Below, one piece after another: positions 1 to 10,922 of a stretch of 64,000 nucleotides of DNA. The stretch lies in NCBI GenBank assembly GCA_025504975.1, contig JANUWI010000008.1:124001-188000 (forward strand), given 5' to 3'. The position numbers were made by a program, and so were the translations under genes. The notes below the pieces were generated by a model. It made no database searches. It was given only the letters and a program-made list of their open reading frames with translations, and was not told the origin of the DNA. Position 1 is the first letter of the stretch; each line of letters begins with the position of its first letter. Origin of the DNA: Plenodomus lindquistii (lineage: Eukaryota > Ascomycota > Dothideomycetes > Pleosporales > Leptosphaeriaceae).

Positions 1-3000
1 ATACACATGCACCGGAGCTCAAAGTTCTGCATTACACCGGTATACCTCCGCCCTCCGCGCCAAAGAGAGAGCATGCAGCTGCTACGGTCGAGAATTTGAT
101 GCGATACGATGTAGTCTTGACCACATACGCTGTGCTTTCCAGAGAAATCCATCATGCGACACCACCACCAGATCGATCCTTACGCCATGAGCGACGTCAT
201 GAGCGCCGTGCTAGCCCGCTTGTTGGTATCTCGTGGTGGAGGGTTTGTCTCGATGAAGCCCAGATGATTGAGAGCGGCGTCAGCCAGGCGGCCAAGGTTG
301 CACGAATCATTCCGCGCTGCAATGCTTGGGCTGTGTCAGGAACACCACTTCGTAAAGATGTACAGGACTTGTTCGGACTCCTTCTTTTCTTGAGATGCGA
401 TTACTTCGCCAACAAGAGTGCGGTGTGGAACAACATGGACAAGGCGTCGTTCCGGGCCATCTTCCAGCAGATTGCTCTGCGACACAGCAAAGACAAGATC
501 CGCAACGAGCTTTCACTGCCTCCTCAAAAGCGTATCGTCATTACCGTACCATTCACGGCAATTGAAGATCAGCATTACACCGAGCTGATGCGTCAGATGT
601 GCGATGCTTGCTTCCTCACCTCGGAGGGGCTCCCTTTGTATGAGGACCGAGATACAAGTGATCCCATGGTCATTGATCGCATGCGAGAGTGGCTAGTCCG
701 GCTACGGCAGACATGCCTGCACGCCAATGTTGGTCGCAAGAACAGAAGAGCCCTAGGTGCCAGGAATGGGGCTCTGCGAACCGTACACGAAGTTCTCGAG
801 GTCATGATTGAGCAGAACGATACATCCTGGAAGTCCGAAGCTCGAGAGATGATTTTGAACAAGATCAAATCAGGTCATGTCACGGCATTCGCTGGCAACA
901 TTGAAGAGCGAGCACGGCAGGCATTGGTCATATACGAGGAGGCGTTGATCGACACGCAAAGCTATGTGGAGACATGCAGAGCAGAATTACTTGCTGAGCA
1001 ACAGAGGTTAGGCAAGCCCACCTTGGAAAAGTCCGATACCGTCGGAGCCGTCAATGACGAGTCCGATGATGATACGGAGAAGGATGGTGAGGATCTAGGT
1101 CGTATACTCGTTATTCGAAAATCTATACGGTCATTCCTGGAAGTCGAGCATGCTTGCAGGTTCTTCATTGCCACGACGTACCATCAGATCAAAGAGAAAG
1201 AAGGCCTCGCCAACCCCAACTCCGAAGAGTACCACAGATGCGGGAAGCTTGAGAGTTCGTGGTACGAGCAGGCAAAAGCCATCAGACGTGAACTCTTGAA
1301 AGAGTCTAAGGGCCGGGCCCGGCAACAAATGGCTAGAGTTGAGTCTCGCAAACCCTTCCGCCAGATTACCAACATCGACGATCTGCCGGGGCTGGGGGGT
1401 ATTGAGGCACGAAAATCCCTTGAGATGATGGACAATATCAGCGATTTCTTGAATGTGCAGGCGAAGCAAATCCAGATCTGGCGCATGAAGATCGTGGACA
1501 TCCTACTGTTGCCTCTGCTCGACGATGATGACGACAAAGAGATTAAAGGAGACGAATACGATGACTCACTGAAGGCCCAAGACGAGCTTTACGTATACAT
1601 CATGGCCCTGCGTACTCTCATCGCTGATCGTAATGCAGCTGTGAATGGCCTGCAGGATGAGCTTGTGGAGCATGAAATGAAGGCTGCAGAGAAGCAAGCG
1701 AAAGGGAAAGGCTTCAACAGTGTCGATCTTGGACACGCTCCTGAGCTCGTTATTGAGGTTGCAAATATTCGACGGAAGCTACAAGCAGATCGAAATGGAA
1801 GCTCGTTGAAGGGTGTGATCTATGGTATACGTTCATTGATTACCGGCCTGCAATGGAGAGCGGAGAGTGGTGACGCTCGAGCGACAGCAGAACTAGACGT
1901 CAATCAGAAGTACCTCACCCGAATCCAAGCAATTTCTACCGAGCAAGCAAAGATCATCGCCGATCTCGAGAAAGAACAAGACATGTTCCGCAGTGCCATG
2001 AATCAACGTTTGGAATACTACCGTCAATTCCAACACATCTCCGACACCGTCGCTAAATGGAAAGACGATCTTGACGAAACTTTCGACAAAGCTGAGTTCG
2101 CCAAGTACGAATCACTGCACAAGAAGAAACGCGAAATCGTCGCCGGCCTCAAGACGAAGCACACGTACCTCACCCACCTGCGCACCGAAAACCAAACCGA
2201 AGCAAAACCCGAATGCATCATCTGCCAAGACGTTATTGAAATTGGCGTGCTCACAACCTGCGGCCACAAGTACTGCAAAGAGTGCATCAACACGTGGTGG
2301 CATCAACACCGTACCTGTCCGCTATGCAAGAAAAAGCTCACATCCAGCAACTTCAAAGACATCAGCTTTAAACCCACAGAGATCAAAGCACAAGAAGAAG
2401 AGTCCCATACCCTACCACACACAAACACAAATACTGCAAGTTCCTCAACGTCTGCTACGGCAGCATCAACGCCCGTAAACAAAGTAGATAGTATCTACTC
2501 ATCCATCAGCTCGAGCATGTTAAAAGACATCAAGTCCATCGACCTCACCACATCCTACGGCACAAAAATCGACTCCTTGGCACGACACCTCCTCTACCTC
2601 CGCTCCATCTCCCCCGGCACAAAATCCATCATCTTCTCCCAATTCAGCGATTTCCTCAGCGTCCTCCGCAGCGCGCTCCGCACCTTTGGCATCTCCGCAA
2701 CCTCCATCACCGAACGCGACGGCATCGCGCGTTTCAAGTCTGATGCTAGTATTGAAGCATTCTTGCTCGATGCAAAGAGCGATAGTAGCGGGCTGAACCT
2801 AGTCAACGCGACATTTGTGTTTCTCTGCGAACCGCTGATTAATCCTGCGTTGGAATTGCAGGCTGTGGCGCGTGTGCATCGGATTGGGCAGAATCGGGCG
2901 ACGACTGTGTGTATGTATCTCGTTGGGGATACAGTGGAAGAGGCGATTTATGAAATTAGTGTTAAGAGGAGGCTGGAGCATATGGGTTCTTCTTCTTCTT

Positions 3001-3326
3001 CTGCTCTGCGAAGAGGAGGAGGAGGAGGAGGCGGCGGGAGTGCGGCGCAGCCAGATGAGCAGGGTGACATTCAACATGGTGGTGGTGTCAAGGAGGAAAC
3101 GCTCGATGAAGCTAATTCAAAGGAACTCCGCGATTCTTCGGTCAAACAGCTACTTGGGAAAAAGGGAGAGGGCGAAGTCGTCAAGGAAAATGATCTTTGG
3201 AGGTGTTTGTTTGGGAAGCCGAGGGGGGTGAAGAAGGCGTCTGTGTTGGAGGGCGAGGTGGGGAGGATGTTGAGGGCGGATGCGGCGGAGGAGAGGGCTG
3301 CTGCAGCAGTGGAAGGGAGGGTTTGA
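1..3326 (+). CDS. IRC20: SNF2-family helicase/RING E3 ligase (IRC20/SHPRH type), 5'-truncated by window edge
   Basis: Large DNA-dependent ATPase with an embedded RING finger, by family a nuclear ubiquitin ligase linked to DNA repair and recombination. The reading frame is open upstream of the first ATG (99) to the left edge, and the upstream residues (APELKVLHYTG) look like the SNF2 core, so the N-terminal part with the Walker A lies outside the window. Visible in order: SNF2_N with motif II DEAQ (near nt 255-265) and the SGTP motif; a long coiled, charged middle; a C3HC4 RING at about residues 707-748 counted from nt 96 (CIICQDV...CGHKYCKEC...CPLC); then the helicase C domain with IIFSQFSDFL and the motif VI stretch ARVHRIGQ. 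The C-terminal ~100 residues are low complexity (poly-Ser, poly-Gly). No intron is needed after nt 1. It converges on the next gene. Confidence in family is high; the exact orthologue is inferred. Confidence 0.9.
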   Translation, partial: THAPELKVLHYTGIPPPSAPKREHAAATVENLMRYDVVLTTYAVLSREIHHATPPPDRSLRHERRHERRASPLVGISWWRVCLDEAQMIESGVSQAAKVARIIPRCNAWAVSGTPLRKDVQDLFGLLLFLRCDYFANKSAVWNNMDKASFRAIFQQIALRHSKDKIRNELSLPPQKRIVITVPFTAIEDQHYTELMRQMCDACFLTSEGLPLYEDRDTSDPMVIDRMREWLVRLRQTCLHANVGRKNRRALGARNGALRTVHEVLEVMIEQNDTSWKSEAREMILNKIKSGHVTAFAGNIEERARQALVIYEEALIDTQSYVETCRAELLAEQQRLGKPTLEKSDTVGAVNDESDDDTEKDGEDLGRILVIRKSIRSFLEVEHACRFFIATTYHQIKEKEGLANPNSEEYHRCGKLESSWYEQAKAIRRELLKESKGRARQQMARVESRKPFRQITNIDDLPGLGGIEARKSLEMMDNISDFLNVQAKQIQIWRMKIVDILLLPLLDDDDDKEIKGDEYDDSLKAQDELYVYIMALRTLIADRNAAVNGLQDELVEHEMKAAEKQAKGKGFNSVDLGHAPELVIEVANIRRKLQADRNGSSLKGVIYGIRSLITGLQWRAESGDARATAELDVNQKYLTRIQAISTEQAKIIADLEKEQDMFRSAMNQRLEYYRQFQHISDTVAKWKDDLDETFDKAEFAKYESLHKKKREIVAGLKTKHTYLTHLRTENQTEAKPECIICQDVIEIGVLTTCGHKYCKECINTWWHQHRTCPLCKKKLTSSNFKDISFKPTEIKAQEEESHTLPHTNTNTASSSTSATAASTPVNKVDSIYSSISSSMLKDIKSIDLTTSYGTKIDSLARHLLYLRSISPGTKSIIFSQFSDFLSVLRSALRTFGISATSITERDGIARFKSDASIEAFLLDAKSDSSGLNLVNATFVFLCEPLINPALELQAVARVHRIGQNRATTVCMYLVGDTVEEAIYEISVKRRLEHMGSSSSSALRRGGGGGGGGSAAQPDEQGDIQHGGGVKEETLDEANSKELRDSSVKQLLGKKGEGEVVKENDLWRCLFGKPRGVKKASVLEGEVGRMLRADAAEERAAAAVEGRV

Positions 3327-3740
3327 GCGTGGATGGTTAGGTACTGATGGATCATGAGTGATGATATACCCTGGATGGAGATGTGAATTGGGAATATGGG
3401 ATGGAGGATAGGATACCGTCTACGAGATAAGAGATACGAATATGAACGCGCACACGTACACGCACATGAACTGAGCTTTCTTCGGCAATGCAAAGTATGT
3501 TGACTGATGTGCTATTTTTCAACAGTAAACGAAATATATAAAAAGAGTGAGGCAGGCCTGCCTGTAGTGGTGGTATCATAACTAAATCAAACTCAAAATA
3601 TCAACGCTAGTCCCTCCCACAACAGAAAAGAAAATAAATGCATGCAAGCAGTAGTAGAAGTAGAAGACTCCGCCAAGATTCAACAAACCCAATTTAACCA
3701 CAGCCCCTTCCATCTCCTCTACCTCATTCCTAGATTCTTC
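3327..3740. other. 3'-3' intergenic spacer
   Basis: Short spacer between two convergent genes. It is A/T-richer than the coding flanks and presumably holds both 3' UTRs. I see no further gene. Confidence 0.5.
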
Positions 3741-5054
3741 CTATATACGAGTCCCCCCACTCGCACCCCAAGCCCTAACCTCCCCCCTCCCCTGCTCATC
3801 AAACCCCGCCCGCTCCATAAGTTTCGTAAACGTGGTATCACTCGTATTCCGATGTTCCCTCATTGCCGGAAACTTTGGTGGTTCGAGAAAGCCCGGCGCA
3901 GGCATAAGGACATCAATGGTCTCTGTGCTATTGAGGCGGCTTGGGTCTGGCCGCTGCGGCTGCAGTTGTTGTTGCGGTGTGTAGCGGCGGGAAGACGAGG
4001 GCGTGCGGCGGGGGGAAGAGTGTATGCGCTTTGGTTTTTGGGCTGGGGTGGCGTAGGGATCTCGTTTTGGGTTTCCTGCGCGGATGGCGGGGGCGGCGCC
4101 GTAGGGGTGGATGGGAGCTGGTGTGGAGGGGAGGCCGGGGCTGGTGTTGAAGCCGAAGTTTAGTTTGGGGGTGCGGTCCCACATGCTTTTTATTCGGGGG
4201 GTGAGGCCGTGAATGTTGTTGTTGTTGTTGTTTTTGTTCTCCTGCATGCCCCGTACGATGCGGTCGGTGGAGTTTGGACTGGGTTGCGCGGAGGAGGAAC
4301 CGCGGCGCATGAAGTCTGTGCGCGCGGCGTGCAAGGGGTCGTAGATGGGATCGCTGATTTGGCGCGCAACGTGACCAAAGTCGCCGGAATACCGCGATTT
4401 GGATTGTGAGTCGCGGCGTTTGCGGATCAGCCAGAGGAGGGCGAGGGTGCTGAGGGCGCCGATGACCAGGCCAGGGAAGAGACCGGCGGCGAAGGACTTG
4501 CCGTCGAAAGATTGTTGGCTGGAGGTGTTTGCTGGTGGTAAACAGCCAGAGGTTTGGGAGGCGGAGGCTGGGGTTGTAGATGAGGGTGTTGGGCGGGATG
4601 TTGATGTTGGTGACGTGGTTGCAGAGGGGGTCGTGGTGTCCTTGGTGCACATACCGCCGTTGCATGTGTATCCTATGGGACAGCACTTGTCGCCGCATTT
4701 TGGAAGCTCGATGTCTGTTGTGTCTGAGAGGTGCATTTGATTATCGGGATGGAGGGTTGCGTTGAGCTGGTTGATATCGCATGTGATGGTCTGGATGAAT
4801 GCGCAATCTTGTCCTGTAGGACAGCAGATGACAGACTGTACGGTCGCGCTGTTGAGAGACATGCACTTTGTGTCTTTCGGGCAGCAGAATGACGAGGGGA
4901 ATGTCGAGCCACATTGTTGCAGTGCGTCGTTGCCTCCACATGTCGCAGCTTGTCGAGGGAAGAGGCTTGAGGCATGTACTGAGGCGACTGCTGAGACTGC
5001 GAGGTAAAGGATTGATATCCTGGATAAGCGTGGAGACGGTCGTGAAGAAGTCAT
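3741..5054 (-). CDS. Cysteine-rich single-pass surface protein (type I topology)
   Basis: Predicted 437-aa membrane protein of unknown function. An N-terminal signal sequence (about residues 12-29) is followed by LFPRQ, a Kex2-like dibasic-type processing context. The ectodomain, residues 39-136, holds 14 cysteines including three CC pairs (57/58, 77/78, 124/125). A Ser/Thr/Pro-rich stalk follows (about 137-185), then one transmembrane helix (about 189-210, ending LLWLIRKRR) and a basic, disordered cytoplasmic tail of about 225 residues with an Asn run. The layout resembles fungal wall-sensor or adhesin-like proteins, but the cysteine spacing is not a clear CFEM or WSC domain. Single exon; ATG chosen because it precedes the signal peptide directly. 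It is divergently transcribed from the mitoribosomal gene at 5672. Confidence 0.75.
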   Translation of the reverse strand: MTSSRPSPRLSRISILYLAVSAVASVHASSLFPRQAATCGGNDALQQCGSTFPSSFCCPKDTKCMSLNSATVQSVICCPTGQDCAFIQTITCDINQLNATLHPDNQMHLSDTTDIELPKCGDKCCPIGYTCNGGMCTKDTTTPSATTSPTSTSRPTPSSTTPASASQTSGCLPPANTSSQQSFDGKSFAAGLFPGLVIGALSTLALLWLIRKRRDSQSKSRYSGDFGHVARQISDPIYDPLHAARTDFMRRGSSSAQPSPNSTDRIVRGMQENKNNNNNNIHGLTPRIKSMWDRTPKLNFGFNTSPGLPSTPAPIHPYGAAPAIRAGNPKRDPYATPAQKPKRIHSSPRRTPSSSRRYTPQQQLQPQRPDPSRLNSTETIDVLMPAPGFLEPPKFPAMREHRNTSDTTFTKLMERAGFDEQGRGEVRAWGASGGTRI

Positions 5055-5671
5055 GATGTGTGTAGAAGGAGATGCGAGACTGTGAAATGTAGACTTTTGA
5101 CTGATGTTGTATAGACTTGAAAGGTCGGACCAGCAGACCTTGAGACGAATGGAAGGAGAGTTATTAGATGGTAGAAACAGAAGGACCGTGAGGAAACAAA
5201 AAACGGGCAGCGAAACAATAACAGACTGAAGAGACTAGAAGAGCTACACCGCTGCTGCGACCGCGGGCATATCTACCTTGGAGATTTAGACCTGGCAAGT
5301 GAGGTCGAGGCGGGCTCGTTGGGCAGTGCCACAACCACCCATCTGGCGGCCCATGGTCTGCAAATAGCGCAGTTGAGCCGCCGAGTGGACATGCGGTGTC
5401 GTATGGGTGCTGTACGCTCGCACTAGACGGGTAACAGCAGCAGGTGACTCTGGCGAACGGGTGGCTATGCACTGGCGGGCAGTCGAGTGGATGAAACGTG
5501 ACGCAGGCGCTTGCGTGTCTGGCCTGGCGTGGGCTGCTGGGCGAGGGCGCGTCGTGATTGGGCAGTCCATGGCTAGCGCGCATCTCGGACATGGGAAAAA
5601 GATGAGTTTGGGGGACAGCGACGACAGCGACAGCGACAGCACATTGCCGGCGCTCCGACCAAGCCGCACAC
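5055..5671. promoter_or_regulatory. Divergent promoter region
   Basis: 617-bp spacer between two start codons pointing away from each other, so it must contain both promoters. Open frames on both strands here look like non-coding shadows (no domain, poor starts). No individual binding site is assigned. Confidence 0.5.
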
Positions 5672-6686
5672 ATGACGATACTGCGCTGTCTGGCCCGGCG
5701 GCCGCATGCCTTGCAGACGCTCGCGGGGGCTTCGAGGGTATGTTGCGACTGTAGATGTGGTGGTGGTATTATTGACGCTGGCATAGAGACTGCCCATACC
5801 AGCCCTCGCCCGCAACACATACACGGTCCCGGCCCTCGACAACCACGCCGACCTCGAGAAGAATGGCATTCCCGGGCTGCTGTCCGCCAATGGCTTCAAG
5901 ACAGCCTACACCGACTACCACCAGCACGTGATTGACGAGCTCAACGAGTCGACAGTGGGTATGCAGCGACCATGGTGGCAATTGGGACATGGTGGCGACA
6001 GAAACTGACCGCTCTGCGCTACAGGCACCCCATATGAGAACCAGGACGCCAAATCCCTCGTCATCGACTTTGCCCGCGACCCCACCAAGGCCTATGCCTT
6101 CAACGTCGCCAGCATGGCCTGGAACAACCACTTCTTCTTCCGCGGCATCAACACAAACCCCGACGTGCAGTCGCGGCCCTCGGAAGACCTCGAGGCGCAG
6201 ATCAACAAGGACTTCTCCTCGAGAGACACGCTGCGTGAAACATTCCTCACAACCGCCGAAGCCATGTTCGGCCCCGGCTTCGTCTGGCTGGTGCAGACCA
6301 ACGACACCTCCATTGGCAGCCTGCGCATCGTGCCCACATATCTCGCCGGTTCGCCACTGTCAGGCGCCCACTACCGGCGCCAGTCACACGACTTGAACAC
6401 CCACAACGCCGAATCATATCAAGACTTGAACAAAGTCGGCTCGTTTGGCAAGGCCGCACAGCTACAGCCCCAGGGGCCCAAAAAGCCGCTGGGTGGCATC
6501 GAGGTGGTGCCACTCATGTGTGTAAACACATGGGAGCATGTATGGCTGCATGATTACGGCGTCAAGGGAAAGAGAATGTACCTTGAGAACTGGTGGGAGA
6601 GGATCAACTGGGACATGGTCAGGCAGTATATGCCGCATACAGCAAGGAAACCTCGTACCAGAGAGCAGTTCATCTACGAAGTATAG
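5672..6686 (+). CDS. Mitochondrial small-subunit ribosomal protein, SOD-like fold (mS42/mS43; RSM26/MRP1 family)
   Basis: Three exons by my reading: 5672-5737, 5787-5958 and 6025-6686, giving 299 aa. Introns are GTATGT...CATAG (49 nt) and GTATGC...ACAG (66 nt). The first exon encodes a basic mitochondrial presequence starting MTILRCLARRPHALQ. The body is the iron/manganese superoxide-dismutase C-terminal fold reused in fungal mitoribosomes: MAWNNHFFFRG, FGPGFVWLV, then WEHVWLHDYGVKGKRMYL and NWWERINW, matching the SOD 'WEHAYYL...YL..FW..INW' pattern. The usual metal-binding Asp of SOD is replaced in WEHVWLHDY-type mitoribosomal members, so a structural role in the 37S subunit is inferred rather than dismutation. 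I cannot separate mS42 (RSM26) from mS43 (MRP1) by eye. Confidence 0.85.
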
Positions 6687-8000
6687 AGCATTGAACAGAC
6701 ATGTAGGAATATGTGTACAAGACGCCCATTTAGGCTAACACGACCGATATTGGGTTTTGTCAATGAAACATTGCGTCCCACAGCCTGGTCGTGGCCCCAT
6801 GTGTATTTGGCAGTGTCCATGCAGTGTATCAATCTCAACGTCCATTCGTCTGAAGTATTGGCAAGATACTTTGGAGTGCAGCGCTTGACGGCTCTTGCCT
6901 GTGGTCGCTGCCCAAACATACTTGCTCTTTCCTTGGCGACCGGAGCTCTAATCGCACCACCCTCGCTCTACAACCACAACACACCATCATGCAATATGTG
7001 CCAACCTCGCAACTCTCGCATCAACCTTCTCCGCCACTCACGGTATACCGCACATGGCTGTGGCGTCCAGTGCCTCTAGCCTTGGCCTTTCGAGGTTGCC
7101 CAGCGTCGTGGCACCCAAACCCCAGTTGAGAGTCATCTGACCGGAAGTTTGGCCACCAAGAACTATCGAATCGTGACTAGATCTCGGCACGAACATTCTA
7201 GCAACGTGCTCGCGTCTTGCAGGGGCACTACGATGTTTGCTTGTACTGACCGCGGACTCCTTTTGCACGGAACCAGGCTGAGATCGTAATCGTCGCACAT
7301 CTCAGCTGTTCACCGGATGCGCATTCATGGTGGTGGTAAGCACATAACTTTGATCAAGACTCAAGGCAGACTCTTGACACAACAAAACTACTCGTGCGGT
7401 CAGCTTGAGCCTCACGAACCCATCAGGTGGCCAACTACGTCCGCATAGCCGGCGTCATCTGTGCCACACCATTGGCGTCGTCTTTTAGGCTCTTGTTGAA
7501 TACGCAATACTGGATACTACGGTCATCGAGCATGGCCAATGCGGAACTGTACGGAGTCGGGAGGCAACAGTCACATGGTCGAATGAGGCGAGTGTACAAT
7601 GTACGCTTCAAAGCGAACTCAACACATCAAACACGGCAGTCGTGAGACGTCTCCTCGATATACTCATGATTCACAACACAGCATCGCCTCGGTGCAGCAC
7701 ATGGGTCTGCAGTGATTTTCGGCGTGCAGGGGGATCTGCTTCGGTTCAACAGTCTGGGTTCTCACCTGCAGCTCGCCTCGCGCCTATCCAATCGCGTATC
7801 GACTAAAACTCCGCATTGAACGTCCCGGTCAACGTTGCCCTGCATTGGCGGCATGATGCGCATGGTATGACCTCACACCGGCGCGAGGAACACACATCGA
7901 ACAATTTAGATACATTTCGGGTGTTTCCATTCCCGCCTCCACTTTTGATCCCTTCACTATTTCTTATTTCAACTTCTTTGGGGATTTCTGGCATGCAGAC
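6687..8000. other. Intergenic, no gene recognised
   Basis: 1.3-kb spacer between two plus-strand genes. Only short open frames with no domain or splice logic are present on either strand. It presumably holds the 3' UTR of the mitoribosomal gene and the promoter of the next gene. Confidence 0.5.
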
Positions 8001-10635
8001 ATGATGACTGTACTTGCAGCAATTTTGCCAGTGGTTGCGAGAAGTTCGAGTCTTGCGTTAGAGATCTATCGAGTCGCGGCTAGCTCGCAGGAGACTGCAA
8101 GGGACTTGGTCAAGACTGCGAGAATTGTTAACCAATTTGCTTCAAATTTAAAGCAGATTGGGACAATTATCAAAGAAGATGATCGTTTGCCATCTCACGA
8201 GGTATGTCTGCTCTTTCCATCATTGTTGATCCGTTCATTCTTCACCAATGCACGGCTATCCTTGCAAGAAATCGGAAAATTTGGGCATTTGCCACAAACA
8301 GCCATTTGGGACATCGATCAGTCTATAGAAAGCTGTCGTTCAGTTCATTCGTAAACAGCAGACCTCAAGTCCATGCTGACATTCTATGTAGGCTATTGAG
8401 GTCCTGGAAGACGTGACCGATCAAGCCCAAAGCATACTCGATGGAATCGAGTCCGCCACAGCTGCAGTGGAAAGCGAGCAAGAGGAACACAGATATGCCG
8501 ACTCATCATCGAATGGCAATTTCTCACGACAGGGCTCGACAGCTAGCACCAGGCTGAGCTATCTTTCAGCACATCTCGAAGCGCTCTGTGCAACATTGTC
8601 CGTGCAGCTCCAAGCACTTTTCACAGCACAAAGCATCATGTGGTCAAAGTGGGTGAAGTCCAAAACTCTTTTCGTTGTTGCATTTCATTTTCAACCTTCA
8701 ATTGCGCACGTTCTGTCGCTGTGGCAAGACGGCGCATTGATTTGGAAGATGAAAACAGTCCTACATCATGTTTGCAGGACCATGGGCTGACAGTGCTACA
8801 GGCTCCGCCCAACAATCTCACCTCAACAGGCCAACAAAGCTGTTGCAAACGAGAAACTACAGTTACAGGCCTTGATTATAGAACAGCAGATATTGATATT
8901 AACTGCGATCAAGATATCCCAGGAAGGTGCTACGACTGGTGGTAGTTTTCTGATGGAAGGCGATAGCTCACAAAGCCTCGTTCCTAGCGAACACAAGATT
9001 ATGCCGGGCCCAACCCAGTTGCATCGCTACCAACATCAATACATCATAAGCCTCGACATGACATCATCCAATGAGGCTGGATGGCTACCAGCAGTGTCCA
9101 GCATCACATCGTCACAGTCAGAACATCTGCTACAGCGATGGACCAGCCTGCCTAAGTTTGATGACCGCGTGCTTGAAGCGGAGCGCGAGCTAGAAAAGAA
9201 GAAGCGTCAAGAGAAGCAAGCTACAGTAGAGTCTGGCAGCGAAGATGAAGACGGTTCACCCACAAAATTGGCTGGAGGTGGTGCGAGACGGAGACGGTCC
9301 GGGAGTGTGCAGCCACTATTCATGGATGCTAACGCACCTTCTGCCGAGAAGAAGTATGGCCCTACAGCACCTCTGTCTCCAACAGAGTCTTCATATAGCT
9401 CACGCAAATCATCCACATTGAATGGGTCCACAACATCATCGCCTCGAACAAGTATTGAAAGCCTTCCCGTCGAAGCGGCAGCGGCAGTCGAAGCAAAGGA
9501 AGAGGATGATGAAGTCGACCTAGAGATACCTTGGACGCTATGTTCACGAAAGTACTATTGGAAATTCATCGACGCAAAGCAGGTTCACAGTAATACCGAT
9601 CATCCACCATCAATGGCTTTCTTGGAGCGCAATAGCTGGACTGAGATTCTTGCAAGTTGGGTGTGCAAGGAAGCCATTAGAGAGGCTGGGTTTAAATACA
9701 CGCCAGTACAGAAGGATCGGAAAGATGGCAGGCGAACCAAGTTTGAGACGTTGTTCCTGATTGAGAAGCCGTTGCAATTCGATCAAGTCAAGCACCTTGT
9801 CGAGCGTACGGTCGAGATTTACAGGCGAGATGCACCACCCACACCCCCTACACCACAAACCAAACGCACATCATCCAGCCGACCCCCACCACCAAGGTCG
9901 ACTGGCATCGACCGCGAGAGGACACCAAAGCCCCGCGACACACATCCTCCGCTCGATCGCTCTAGCACCGCGTTCCTCGCACCACTCCAAGGCCCACCGT
10001 CTCTCACTCGCTCGACCTCAAACCCAGGACCCAATTTTCCTCCCCCACCACCACGGACCTCAAACCTGCAGATCCCCATCTCACCCGGTCCGTACAACTC
10101 TCAACCACCGCCTCGACCACGATCACCAGGATACCCAACACAACCTCAACAGCAACCTGGCTATTCCAATGCACCGGCTCCATATTCATACCAGCCTAAC
10201 AGCTTCAACACTACACTCTCCTCTTCCCTTCCGCAATATCCCCCGCCGCCACCTCCACCTCACCAACAACAACAGCAACAACCACAACCACAGTACCTAA
10301 ACCCAAACAACAACATCTCCCAATCTTCATACCGGCAAAAATATTCATATCCCCACCCATCATCTCAGCAGAGCAGCCGCTATCGCTACGACGACACCAC
10401 GACATCTGAATCTGAATCTGGTGATAGGGATAGAGATAGAGACAGAGAGCGGAGAAGACGGTCAAGGGATCGACGGGGGTATAAGGAGTATGCGGGTGAT
10501 TATGGGGATGAACGGGAAAGGGAGAGGGAGAGGGAGAGGGAAAGGAAGAAGAGGGGCAGGACGAGTAAGGCTGCGGGGGCGTTGTTGGGGGTTGGAGGGT
10601 TGACGGCGTTATTGGATGGGTTGGGTGGGATTTAA
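8001..10635 (+). CDS. STAND-N-like fungal protein with conserved middle domain and disordered Pro/Gln and Arg/Asp/Glu tail
   Basis: Three exons fit: 8001-8201, 8392-8648 and 8802-10635 (763 aa). Intron 1 is GTATGT...GTAG; intron 2 (153 nt) has an unusual GTGGGT donor and ends CTACAG. The join gives ...MWSKLRPTISPQQANK..., typical of the family. Residues 1-200 are a helical N-terminal module like the 'fungal N-terminal domain of STAND proteins', but no NB-ARC/NACHT follows. Around residues 390-496 is a compact region (LEIPWTLCSRKYYWKFIDAK...WVCKEAIREAGF) resembling DUF8035-type fungal domains. Then come a Pro/Gln-rich disordered stretch, an RD/RE repeat tract and a hydrophobic end (GALLGVGGLTALLDGLGGI). 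The function is unknown; an adaptor or scaffold role is only a guess. ATG 8001 is followed by a second ATG. Confidence 0.75.
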
Positions 10636-10640
10636 GAGTA

Positions 10641-10668
10641 GTGAGTGAGTGAGTGAGTGAGTGAGTGA
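10641..10668 (+). repeat. (GTGA)n tetranucleotide microsatellite
   Basis: Seven copies of GTGA directly after the stop codon of the preceding gene, in its 3' UTR. The 287-bp spacer to 10922 holds nothing else I recognise. Confidence 0.9.
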
Positions 10669-10922
10669 AATGGAAGGATGGGTGGGGTGTAGATGGAGAA
10701 AGGGATGTGTGTGTAGTGTAGGGAAGTAGCAATTCAGTATCCTGAGACAAGAGTCAAGTTAGAGAGATTCATGTCTTGTAATAATGATTGATATTATTAA
10801 TGGAAGAAGAAAAAAAATGAAATTCGTATGGTAATTCGCTTTATATCCAGGAAGAGTCACAGTCACCATCAAAGGGATAAAAAGTGCAAAATTAGAGTAG
10901 AAGTAGTCATGAAAAGAACCGA

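Noticed and set aside
5164..5820. 218-codon minus-strand open frame
   Set aside because: It overlaps the first two exons of the mitoribosomal gene in antisense and has no domain or conserved start.
8641..8790. Read-through end of the second exon of the STAND-N-like gene
   Set aside because: Continuing past 8648 gives an unrelated tail; splicing to 8802 restores a family-like sequence in phase.
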